Assembly (NCBI GenBank): GCA_017527365.1
Contig: JAFXQD010000025.1
Span: 1 to 34,792 of the forward strand
DNA length: 34,792 nt
Reading direction: 5' to 3'
DNA from: Oscillibacter sp.
GTDB lineage: Bacteria; Bacillota; Clostridia; Oscillospirales; Oscillospiraceae
Below are positions 24,720 through 32,837 of the stretch, in pieces. Both the position numbers and the translations under genes were made by a program. Position 1 is the stretch's first letter; every line of letters starts with the position of its first letter. Under the pieces are notes generated by a model that was not told the origin of the DNA, did not search any database, and saw only the letters and a program-made list of their open reading frames with translations.

Positions 24720-25399
24720 AATACGAGTTTTTCCCGGCTGACCCGGCGCATTTCGCCGCGTCGCTGACGTTGGACCCCCGGTCGGAGCGCCTGACGTGGT
24801 CGGTGCCGCCCGGACAGGACAGCTTGCTTGTGCAGACGCCTTACGGCGTCGACCCGACGCGGGAGGCGGACGCGTTGCGCGAACTGTTGGAGCGCGTCTG
24901 CGGGGCGCGTCCGCCGGAAGGGCGCTTTTATGAGTTGAGCGCCCGCGTTTCGGCGCGGTACGTCTCCGCCGACGAAAAAGCGCGGGAGCAGGGCTGTCGC
25001 GCCAACGGCGAAGCCTGCACCTACACGGTGTTCCCGTGCGTCGTGACGGGCGACGTTTGCGCGGCGTATCTGGCGGGCGGGCGCGATTCGCTCTCGTCGC
25101 CGCGCTTTGACGCGCCCATGAACATACGCGTGGCCGTCGCGCCCGTGAAGTCGTATGCGGGCTTCTGGCTGTTCCGGCGCGAACTGCCCGTAGAATTTTT
25201 CCGCGTCGCGTTCGCCGGGAAATGCCCGGAGAACTACCGCGACGGCGACATTGAATACGCCGTCAACGACCGCTGGCGCGTGCCCGTGACGCGGCAAATG
25301 ATAGAGCGCGGGGAATTTTACGTCCGCACGGAGCGGAAGCCCGTCCTGACGCCGCGCAACGCGGGCGTGAGGCTTATCGAGCCCCGCCGCGAGGGTTGA
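24716..25399 (+). CDS. Unrecognised small protein of the GTPase island
   Basis: 227 residues starting at GTG 24716, which overlaps the previous stop by 4 bp and has AGGAGG nearby, so the two are translationally coupled. It is rich in beta-strand-like segments with Arg, Glu and Pro-Val pairs (YELSARVSARYVSADE, MNIRVAVAPVKSY, FYVRTERKPVLTPRN), with no signal peptide, membrane helix or recognisable motif. Coupling suggests a fixed ratio with the 645-residue neighbour, so they may form a complex. Confidence 0.7.
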   Translation: MKYEFFPADPAHFAASLTLDPRSERLTWSVPPGQDSLLVQTPYGVDPTREADALRELLERVCGARPPEGRFYELSARVSARYVSADEKAREQGCRANGEACTYTVFPCVVTGDVCAAYLAGGRDSLSSPRFDAPMNIRVAVAPVKSYAGFWLFRRELPVEFFRVAFAGKCPENYRDGDIEYAVNDRWRVPVTRQMIERGEFYVRTERKPVLTPRNAGVRLIEPRREG

Positions 25400-25438
25400 G
25401 AGAAACGACCGTTCCCGCATACGAAAGGAGTTTTCCGT

Positions 25439-27229
25439 ATGGCGTACCAATTTACCTGTCCCTACTGTTTCCGGGAAATGCGGGACGACGAAGTGCTGTT
25501 CCGTTCCGAGCGCGTCACGTCGGGGCGCGGGGCGCCCGCCGTCGCGGACAGCGCCCAACGCATTGTGGACGTGGCGCTCCCCGCCGACACCCCCGCCCAT
25601 AGCGACGAGGAGCGGGACGCGCTGGCGCACGTGCGCCGGACGCTGGTCGAACTGCTCAAGAGCGGCGCGGAAATCACGCGGGAGGACTTGTACCCGGAGG
25701 AAGATTACGACAGTTGGCGCGACTTTGAGAACCGTTTCCCGGACTGCGAGTTAAAGGCGCGTCTGGGGCGGCTGGAGGGGCGGCTGAAGGACTTGCGCAA
25801 CGCCCAAGAGAAAGCCCGCGACGCGGCGTCCGCGTCCTCGGACGCCTTTTTCAATCTGACGGACGACCCCGTTTACCAACGCTTCTGGGAGAAGTTCGCC
25901 GGGGGGCGCACGACCGAAACCGACACGGAGCACGACCGCGAGCCTTGGCGGCGGCGCGTCATCGACCCGAACAACAAGGTTCATCAAAGCTACCTGCGCG
26001 AACAGCCCGACGGCGGCTATTTCATCCGCGACGTGGACGGAATGGTAGCGAAAGTGCAGTTGAAGGAGGACGGGCAGGAGTGCGACAGGCGCGTATGCCC
26101 GCACTGCCACAACCCCCTCCCGCCCAACTACGGCAAGAACCCCGTGCGGCGGCTTGCCATTATCGGCATTACGGGCTCCGGCAAGACGGTCTACCTCTAC
26201 CGCCTCTTTGAAGGCATGGACGGCTATATGGCGAAAGTGCACCTGAACGCGTTCGACTCGCCGAGCGTCACGCAGTTCCTCTATGACAACGAGGTTGTGT
26301 ACGGCAAGCCCCTGCCGGGTTCGACGACCGTCTATTTGCATCAGCCGCTGTTTTTCGACTTGTCGCGCTCCGTCGGGGGCAACGAAAAGCGCGTGGAGAC
26401 GCTCATTATTTACGACGTGACCGGGGAAGTTTTCGAGGACCCGCGCCGCTCCCACGACGCCTTGCAGTTCGCGCCGTTCATCCGCTACGCCGACGGAATC
26501 ATGCTCTTGATTGACCCGGCGCAGTTTCCTTCCTACGTCGGCGCCAAGGAGGGGCGGGAGTTGCGCTACAAGCCCACGCAAGCCCTGCGCAACATTCACA
26601 ACATCGTCACGGACGGCGACACGCGCCGCAAATGCCGGAAGCCCGTCGCGGTCTGCATTTCCAAAATGGACGAGCTGATGAGCCTGTTCCCCGACGACCT
26701 GCGGCGGCGGTTGAGCGAGGAAGTCGAGGGAATCCGCGACAATCGCGGCTACTATGACGCCGTGTTCAACGCCAAAGCCTACAACCCCATTCTGGACGGG
26801 CTTTACTCGTTCTTCCAAGTCCACGACGAATCGCTCTCCCTGCTCATGGACGGCAACTTTAAAAATTACGCCTGTTTCGCCTTCACGGCGCTGGGTTGCG
26901 ACGTGGACAAGGAGACGGGGCTGCCGCTCCACCCGGAGGACAGGTTCACCGCCCGCCGCATTGAGGAGCCGCTTCTGTGGCTGTTCCACTGCTTCGGATA
27001 CATCGACGCCAACGCAAAGATTGACTACCCTTACAAGCGCGTCATCTGCCCCGAATGCAAGAGCACGGATAATGAAATACTGCCGTTGGAAGAACGGGAA
27101 ATCCGCTACGGCTTCCTGTGGCTCAAGCGCCGCTACGTCAACCGCCGCTGTTACCAGTGCGGGCATTGCTGGCTTGACGCGTGGACGGAAGCCGAGGAGC
27201 GGGCGGACTTGGAAGAAAACCGCCTGTAA
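25439..27229 (+). CDS. Zinc-ribbon TRAFAC-like GTPase (double-GTPase type)
   Basis: 596 residues. An N-terminal zinc knuckle begins with C7-P-Y-C10 and is probably completed by C220-P-H-C223 directly before the GTPase domain; residues 90-140 between look coiled-coil-like. The P-loop is GITGSGKTVYL (G243 to T250), the Walker B/G3 motif is D326-V-T-G329 and the base-specificity motif is S408-K-M-D411, so GTP rather than ATP is likely. A C-terminal zinc ribbon has C537-P-E-C540 and C571-x2-C574-x2-C577. This layout matches the double-GTPase (DO-GTPase2) family that co-occurs with GAP1-type proteins. AAAGGAG precedes ATG 25439. Confidence 0.85.
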   Translation: MAYQFTCPYCFREMRDDEVLFRSERVTSGRGAPAVADSAQRIVDVALPADTPAHSDEERDALAHVRRTLVELLKSGAEITREDLYPEEDYDSWRDFENRFPDCELKARLGRLEGRLKDLRNAQEKARDAASASSDAFFNLTDDPVYQRFWEKFAGGRTTETDTEHDREPWRRRVIDPNNKVHQSYLREQPDGGYFIRDVDGMVAKVQLKEDGQECDRRVCPHCHNPLPPNYGKNPVRRLAIIGITGSGKTVYLYRLFEGMDGYMAKVHLNAFDSPSVTQFLYDNEVVYGKPLPGSTTVYLHQPLFFDLSRSVGGNEKRVETLIIYDVTGEVFEDPRRSHDALQFAPFIRYADGIMLLIDPAQFPSYVGAKEGRELRYKPTQALRNIHNIVTDGDTRRKCRKPVAVCISKMDELMSLFPDDLRRRLSEEVEGIRDNRGYYDAVFNAKAYNPILDGLYSFFQVHDESLSLLMDGNFKNYACFAFTALGCDVDKETGLPLHPEDRFTARRIEEPLLWLFHCFGYIDANAKIDYPYKRVICPECKSTDNEILPLEEREIRYGFLWLKRRYVNRRCYQCGHCWLDAWTEAEERADLEENRL

Positions 27230-27250
27230 CGGTCTGTCGGGGGTGTTCTT

Positions 27251-30091
27251 ATGCGGGCTTATCAATGCTGTTACACGAATTTACTGCGATACGACGGGCC
27301 TTACAAAGTGGGCGGCTGGACGGCGACGGCGTTCCCGCGTGACATCCCGCCGGAAGTCCTGCGCGTCTGCGAGCAGTTCCAGCGCGCCGACGCCTCCGAC
27401 CGCGCCACGGGCGGGCGGCGCGTCACCGACGAGTTCGGAAAGCCCCTGCGCCTCTACGAGCTCATCTGCGAGGGCGGCTACGCCTACGCCATACGGACGC
27501 GCTACGGAATGCTTGACCACATGGGGCGCGGGAACAACCTCTTTTCCCACGCCTATATTCTGCCGCTTGACGGCGGCTTTCTGGAACATCCCGAAGCGCT
27601 GTTGCAGATGGACGCGTCCTGTTTTGAGCAGGAGGCGGGCGCGGGGACGCCGCCGGAGGCGGAGTCGGCGGAACTGGCGCGGCGGGCGGCGGAGCGTCTG
27701 CGCACGGGCGCGGCGCCGGAAATCGCGGCGGCGGAGCGGTTCGACTTCCGCAAGGCGTTCGACGACGCCGGGTTTTCGACGAACCGGGAGCGCTACAAGA
27801 CGCTCTTGCAGTGCGTCTACGCGCACATGGACGGCAAGCGGGAGAACGGGCGGCAGGCCGCGCCGCTTTACGTGCAGTACGGCAGCCCGGACGCGTCCCC
27901 GGAGGAGCGCGACCGCCAAATGCGGGAAATCCTCTGCTGTATCCTCTACGGCCTGCCGCACTGGATGCGCCGCGAGCTGAGGGCGTCCAACTGGTCGGAC
28001 TTGGACAACGTCCCGAAAGACCTGATTTTCACCACGGAGGATGTCACGCGCTTGGCGGGCGACGGCGGCGCGTACTTGGTACTGCGCACGGGGGCGCGGA
28101 ACGTGGAGCGGCGGCGCATGGCGCGGCTGGAGCGTTCCGGCTATCTGCCCTACGCGGCCTTGCGGCTGGAGACGGAACGCTTTCCGGCGTTTTTCGCGGG
28201 GCTCGACCGTTACGCGAAAGCCTTGGGCGATACGGACGCCGTAAGCGAGGCCGTGCGGAAACTGGTCTGGCAGTGCTATTGGGACGCGGGGCGCGGCGCG
28301 TTCGCGGAGCGTCCCGACGTGGAGCGGCTGGACAGGAAGGAATTGGTTTCGCTGTTGAGCGACGCGGCGGACAGCGGGCTTTATAGCATGGGCTTGCGGG
28401 AAGTCGTGGTTGCGGCGCGGAAAAAGGTTCGCACGGACACGCTGACGGAATCCCTGCGGGGGAGCTTGGCGGCGTGGGAGGCGGAATACCGTCGGCGGCA
28501 GGGAATCCCGGAAGCGCCGGAGACGCCGCCCGAACGGCAGGCGCGGGCGGAAACGCAGTCCGAAGCCGGAGCGCAAACTCCGCCGCAAGCGGAAACGGCG
28601 TCCGGAACCGGAACGCGCACGGACGCGCCGTCCGAAAGCGCGGCGCCGCCCGTGCCGGAAACGCCGTCCGCGACGCCGCAACCGAAAGCCGCGCCCGTCG
28701 CGGAAACGCCGGAGCCGCGGGAGGGCGCGTTTCCGGTATGGGAGGACGCCGACGCCCCGGAGCCGTTGCGGGTGTCGGCGGCGCGTCTGCCCGTCAAGGA
28801 CTGGAACGCCTTGGAGGGCTATTGGCGCGGCTTGCCCCAGACGCGCCGCGACGTCGTGACCGAATGGCTGTCGCAACTGCTGGACAAGTCGCAGAATATC
28901 CCGATTGCCACCGGAATCTTTAAGAAGCAGACGGAGCGGCAGTCGCAACAGAGCCTTGACCTGTATTTGCTGCTCATGATTGACCGCAAGGTGTCGGGCA
29001 AGCTGAACCCCCGCGCCATCGTGCGGGCGTACTGCCTTGACGAGCTTACGCGCATGAGGAGCAAGGGCAATCCCGAACGCTGGAGGACGCTTTCGGAAGT
29101 CTGCTCTATCTGCGAGCGAATGCGGGCGCCCGATTTGACGGAACGCGTCAGGGACGAGGCTTGGGAGCTTTACAAGCGGGAGGCGAAGCCCGGCGAAGCC
29201 GTCCCCGCGTTGCGCATGTACGAGGAGCTGGTTGACAGGCTGTACCCGCATGGGAACGGCGGCTGGAACGGCGCCGCGTCCGACAAGTTCCGGCAGGACG
29301 CCTTAAACTACTACTGGGAGCGGACGGACGGCAACTGGAAGCATTTCGCGTTCGACCGTATGGAAGAATACGAAGCCTTTGACGACGGACAGCGGCATAT
29401 GTTCCCGACGCTCATCCGCCTTGCGGAGAGTTTCCGGCCGCCGAAAGCGAAGGAGTTCTTGAAACAGGTTTTCGGCTTCTTCCGGATGTCCGACACGCCC
29501 GACTATTTCACCAACGAAAACAAGCTCCGCGTGACGGGTCTGCTTTACGAAGAGCTTGCGCGGAATTACCCGCTGAAAATGCCGCCCGATTACAGGGAAT
29601 GGATGAATCTCGCCACCGTCGCGGAGGACAAGGCGACGATTGCGGCGGTTCAGGAGCTTTACGGCGCCGTATTCCCGTTTGACGCGCAGAAAGTCACGGA
29701 ACGCTATCCGCGCTTTATCTGGCAGTGCAAGGACAGCGGCGACCGCAAAGCGCGGGAGGCGGCGTACCCGCTGGTGGAGAAGGCGTGTTTCGAGCACGAC
29801 GCCGAACAGCCCGCCCCGCTGGACTTGTGGATAACGATAGGCATAGAGGCGTTGAGCTTCTACGAGCTCTACAACTGTTTCGCCATTTTCGAGAAGAAGC
29901 CGGACGCCGCGGTTTTAACCATGGGCGCGGCGGAAGCCGTGCGGGACAGTTCGCTGATGGGCAGTCCGGGCGTGCAGGACTACGCGCAGGCGTATATTAA
30001 GTACCGGGGCGACCCGCAGATAAAGAAAGCGGTGCAAAACTGGCTGATTGAGGCGTCCGGCGGCAGGAAAAAGTTTCTGGGCGTGTTTTGA
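27251..30091 (+). CDS. GTPase-associated protein with GAP1-N2-type N-terminus
   Basis: 946 residues. The N-terminal ~130 residues carry the GAP1-N2 pattern: QCCYTNLLRYDGPYKVGGW, an FPRDIPPEVL strand-helix, YELICEGGYAYAIRTRYG and DHMGRGNNLFSHAYILP. Helical middle parts run to about 415. A Pro/Glu/Ala/Thr-rich, probably unfolded linker covers about 418-497. A second, all-helical half (500-946) follows and ends SGGRKKFLGVF. GAP1 proteins are predicted partners or regulators of the double-GTPases in conflict systems; GTPase activation has not been shown. GGGGG lies 22 bp after the GTPase stop and before ATG 27251. Confidence 0.8.
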   Translation: MRAYQCCYTNLLRYDGPYKVGGWTATAFPRDIPPEVLRVCEQFQRADASDRATGGRRVTDEFGKPLRLYELICEGGYAYAIRTRYGMLDHMGRGNNLFSHAYILPLDGGFLEHPEALLQMDASCFEQEAGAGTPPEAESAELARRAAERLRTGAAPEIAAAERFDFRKAFDDAGFSTNRERYKTLLQCVYAHMDGKRENGRQAAPLYVQYGSPDASPEERDRQMREILCCILYGLPHWMRRELRASNWSDLDNVPKDLIFTTEDVTRLAGDGGAYLVLRTGARNVERRRMARLERSGYLPYAALRLETERFPAFFAGLDRYAKALGDTDAVSEAVRKLVWQCYWDAGRGAFAERPDVERLDRKELVSLLSDAADSGLYSMGLREVVVAARKKVRTDTLTESLRGSLAAWEAEYRRRQGIPEAPETPPERQARAETQSEAGAQTPPQAETASGTGTRTDAPSESAAPPVPETPSATPQPKAAPVAETPEPREGAFPVWEDADAPEPLRVSAARLPVKDWNALEGYWRGLPQTRRDVVTEWLSQLLDKSQNIPIATGIFKKQTERQSQQSLDLYLLLMIDRKVSGKLNPRAIVRAYCLDELTRMRSKGNPERWRTLSEVCSICERMRAPDLTERVRDEAWELYKREAKPGEAVPALRMYEELVDRLYPHGNGGWNGAASDKFRQDALNYYWERTDGNWKHFAFDRMEEYEAFDDGQRHMFPTLIRLAESFRPPKAKEFLKQVFGFFRMSDTPDYFTNENKLRVTGLLYEELARNYPLKMPPDYREWMNLATVAEDKATIAAVQELYGAVFPFDAQKVTERYPRFIWQCKDSGDRKAREAAYPLVEKACFEHDAEQPAPLDLWITIGIEALSFYELYNCFAIFEKKPDAAVLTMGAAEAVRDSSLMGSPGVQDYAQAYIKYRGDPQIKKAVQNWLIEASGGRKKFLGVF

Positions 30092-30106
30092 GAAAAGGAG
30101 GCTTCT

Positions 30107-31042
30107 ATGAAACTTATCCGACGCGCCGCCGCGTTCGCGCTGGCGTTTCTGGCGGCGCTGGGGGCAGTCCCGGCGGGAGCCGCCCCCGCCGACGATTTCC
30201 GGGAAATCCTTATCCGAAACATCGGCCAATTCGCCGACGGCGGCGGGTACTATACGAAAAAAGAATACAGCCCGCTCTTTGTGCGCACGGCGTGGGACGG
30301 CATGGAACAGGCGCTTTCGCTGGAGGGCGGGCGCCCGTCGTGGGACTTGTCTGTATTGCGCCCGTCGTTCTGTTCGGAGGCGTGTTACATGGCGCTTTTA
30401 AAGGCGCTGTCCGACTGGGACGCGGGCGGCGCGATTTCAAGCGCGGCGTGGGAGAACCTCAAGCCCTACGCCGTAGAGGGCGTCGCGTGGCCGGTGCAGA
30501 AGGACGGCGAAGGCTGTTGGGGGCGCGCCAACGCCAACGGGCCCGGTTTCGCGTCGCTTGCCGCCTGTCTGGGCGCCGGGACAAATCTTTACATCGGCAA
30601 TCCGGGCGAGTACAAGACGGCTTCCGCCTATTGGGAGCGCTGGGACAGCGTGCAAAAGGGCGACTTCCTGAAAATCTTTTGGAATCGCTACATCGGCGCG
30701 GACGAATCGCACTCCGAGAGCGGGCACATGGTCATTTTCCTGAGCCGCACGCGTTCCGCGCTCAACGGCAAGCGGGACGACATCATCACATATTGGTCGT
30801 CGAACGGCTCCGGGACGAATCCAGACGGCGGCTACGGAATCGCAACCTGTCGGGCGTCGAAGATTTGCCGCGCCGTGCGGACGCGCATCACAAACCCGGC
30901 GGCGTTCGACCGCGCCGCAGAGATTCCGCCGCTGTCGCGGGATTCTTGGCTGTGCGCCTTGGAGAGTTCCCATCTTGGGACGGTCGCGGAGCTGAAGGCG
31001 GCGATTTCCGGCGAAATTGTCGAATGGAAGTGGCCTTACTGA
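30107..31042 (+). CDS. Secreted NlpC/P60- or CHAP-like cysteine hydrolase
   Basis: 311 residues with a signal peptide (RRAAAFALAFLAALGAVPAGA, cleavage about residue 25). The mature part fits a papain-like amidase: the candidate nucleophile C89 or C93 in RPSFCSEACYMALL starts a helix, and candidate catalytic H207 in SESGHMVIFLSRT starts a strand, the usual Cys-His order. Between them is KGDFLKIFWNRYIG. Proteins of this class cut peptidoglycan peptides or other amides outside the cell. AAGGAGG precedes ATG 30107, 15 bp after the GAP1-type gene, so it belongs to the same operon. The fold assignment rests on motif order only. Confidence 0.7.
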   Translation: MKLIRRAAAFALAFLAALGAVPAGAAPADDFREILIRNIGQFADGGGYYTKKEYSPLFVRTAWDGMEQALSLEGGRPSWDLSVLRPSFCSEACYMALLKALSDWDAGGAISSAAWENLKPYAVEGVAWPVQKDGEGCWGRANANGPGFASLAACLGAGTNLYIGNPGEYKTASAYWERWDSVQKGDFLKIFWNRYIGADESHSESGHMVIFLSRTRSALNGKRDDIITYWSSNGSGTNPDGGYGIATCRASKICRAVRTRITNPAAFDRAAEIPPLSRDSWLCALESSHLGTVAELKAAISGEIVEWKWPY

Positions 31043-31140
31043 CGAATCCGGCTTTGCCCTTCAAAATGACACGCGTTTTGATTCGGAGAAAAGGCGGATT
31101 CAGATAACGGCAAAGGTCGATTTTTGTCCAAAACGCCGAT

Positions 31141-31183
31141 TTTTGCTCTCCGGCCGCGAAAATCGGCGGGAGGGCAAAATTTT
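31141..31183 (+). terminator. Terminator of the GTPase island
   Basis: An 11-bp stem (31141-31151 with 31169-31179, one G.U) is followed by TTTT at 31180-31183 and CTCTT. A competing 9-bp stem (31135-31143 with 31159-31167) shares part of it. The T-tract touches the -35 box of the next promoter. The remainder of 31043-31140 holds short inverted repeats but no gene. Confidence 0.65.
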
Positions 31184-31186
31184 CTC

Positions 31187-31215
31187 TTGACTTTTCCGCT
31201 TTGCTGGTTTATAGT
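31187..31215 (+). promoter_or_regulatory. Promoter of the symporter-amidohydrolase operon
   Basis: TTGACT 31187-31192, a 17-bp spacer and TATAGT 31210-31215, about 63 bp before the symporter start. It separates this operon from the GTPase island. Confidence 0.7.
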
Positions 31216-31277
31216 TTTAAAGCTGTAAAGCAAAACGGCGTAAACCTCGCCGTATTGACGGAAAGGAATTGGTTGTT

Positions 31278-32837
31278 ATGGTTTTAAAAGCGCTCATGCT
31301 GGCGGCATTCTTCGGCGTGATGATTGGAATCGGCCTCTACTGCCGCCGCAACGCCACCGACGTGGACGGGTTTGTGTTGGGCGGGCGTTCCGTCGGGCCT
31401 TGGCTCACCGCCTTCGCCTACGGCACTTCCTACTTCTCCGCAGTCGTGTTCGTCGGCTACGCCGGGCAGTTCGGCTGGCGTTACGGAATCGCCGCGACAT
31501 GGGCGGGAATCGGCAACGCCCTGATTGGCTCCCTGCTGGCGTGGGCGGTTCTCGGACGCCGCACCCGCATTATGACCCAGCACCTTTCCGGCGCCACTAT
31601 GCCGGAGTTCTTCGGCAAGCGCTTCGGAAGCCGCTCCTTGAAAATCGCGGCGTCCGTGATTATCTTCGTTTTCCTGATTCCCTACACCGCGAGCCTTTAC
31701 AACGGGCTTTCCCGGCTGTTCGGCATGGCGTTCAACATTGACTATTCCGTGTGCGTGGTCGTCATGGCCGTGCTTACGGGCGTTTACGTCATCGCGGGCG
31801 GCTACATGGCGACGGCTATCAACGACTTCATTCAGGGCGTGATTATGATTTTCGGCATTTGCTCGGTTATCGCCGCCGTGTTGCAAAGCCGCGGCGGATT
31901 CTTGGCGGCTCTCGACGGCCTCTCCCGCGTCAGCGACCCGCTGGTCTCCGACGCTCCCGGCATTTTCAACTCCTTCTTCGGCCCCGACCCCGTAAACCTG
32001 CTGGGCGTCGTGATTCTTACGTCCCTCGGCACGTGGGGGCTTCCCCAAATGGTACAGAAGTTTTACGCCATTAAGAGCGAGGACGCGGTGACGAAAGGCA
32101 CCGTGATTTCGACGGCGTTCGCGTTCATCGTGGCGGGCGGCTGTTACTTCTTGGGCGGATTCGGGCGGCTGTTCTCAGACGTGATTCCCGTCGGCGAAAA
32201 CGGCGTCCCCGTCGGCGGCTATGACGCTATCATTCCCTCCATGCTCTCCGGACTGCCCGACATCCTCATTGCCGTCGTCGTGATTCTCGTGCTCTCCGCG
32301 TCCATGTCCACGCTCTCTTCTCTGGTATTGGCGTCCTCGTCCACGCTGACGCTCGACTTCATCAAGGACTTGTTCGCCCCCGATATGAGCCAGAAGCGGC
32401 AAGTCCGCATTATGCGCGTTCTGATTGTGGCGTTTATCGCCGTTTCCGTCGCCTTGGCGATTATCCAGTACCGCGCCGGCGTGACCTTCATCGCGCAGTT
32501 GATGGGCGTAAGCTGGGGCGCGTTGGCGGGGGCGTTCTTGGCGCCGTTCCTCTACGGCCTCTACTGGAAGCGCGCCACAAAGGCGGCCTGCTGGGTCAGC
32601 TTCCTGTTCTCGACGGTCGTCATGCTCGCCAACATCTTTGTCCGTCCGAGCTTCCCGACGCTGTTGCAATCCCCGATTAACGCGGGCGCGTTCTGTATGC
32701 TGGCCGGATTGCTGATTGTGCCGCTTGTGAGCGCGTTCACCGCCCCGCCGGACAAAGACCTCGTGGAAGGCGCGTTCTCGTGCTACGAGCGGAAAGTCAC
32801 CGTGCGGCAGAGCGAAGCCCTCGGAGACCCGGAATGA
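31278..32837 (+). CDS. Sodium:solute symporter (SSS family)
   Basis: 519 residues, about thirteen membrane helices. The N-terminal family signature is clear: DVDGFVLGGRSVGPWLTAFAYGTSYFSAVVFVGYAG, then GWRYGIAATWAGIGNAL. AGGYMATAINDFIQGVIMI and the Ser-rich LSASMSTLSSLVLASSSTL carry likely Na+-site residues. It imports an organic solute with Na+; PutP- and carboxylate-type members look alike at this level, so the substrate is open. ATG 31278 is chosen because AAGGA is about ten bases upstream; a TTG at 31269 is possible. Its stop overlaps the amidohydrolase start, suggesting the imported compound is hydrolysed by that enzyme. Confidence 0.92.
   Translation: MVLKALMLAAFFGVMIGIGLYCRRNATDVDGFVLGGRSVGPWLTAFAYGTSYFSAVVFVGYAGQFGWRYGIAATWAGIGNALIGSLLAWAVLGRRTRIMTQHLSGATMPEFFGKRFGSRSLKIAASVIIFVFLIPYTASLYNGLSRLFGMAFNIDYSVCVVVMAVLTGVYVIAGGYMATAINDFIQGVIMIFGICSVIAAVLQSRGGFLAALDGLSRVSDPLVSDAPGIFNSFFGPDPVNLLGVVILTSLGTWGLPQMVQKFYAIKSEDAVTKGTVISTAFAFIVAGGCYFLGGFGRLFSDVIPVGENGVPVGGYDAIIPSMLSGLPDILIAVVVILVLSASMSTLSSLVLASSSTLTLDFIKDLFAPDMSQKRQVRIMRVLIVAFIAVSVALAIIQYRAGVTFIAQLMGVSWGALAGAFLAPFLYGLYWKRATKAACWVSFLFSTVVMLANIFVRPSFPTLLQSPINAGAFCMLAGLLIVPLVSAFTAPPDKDLVEGAFSCYERKVTVRQSEALGDPE

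Noticed and set aside
25751-29251. Very long - strand frames opposite the GTPase and GAP1-type genes
   Set aside because: Both are Arg/Pro/Gly/Val-rich shadows caused by codon bias; the + strand frames carry motifs, ribosome binding sites and tight gene spacing.
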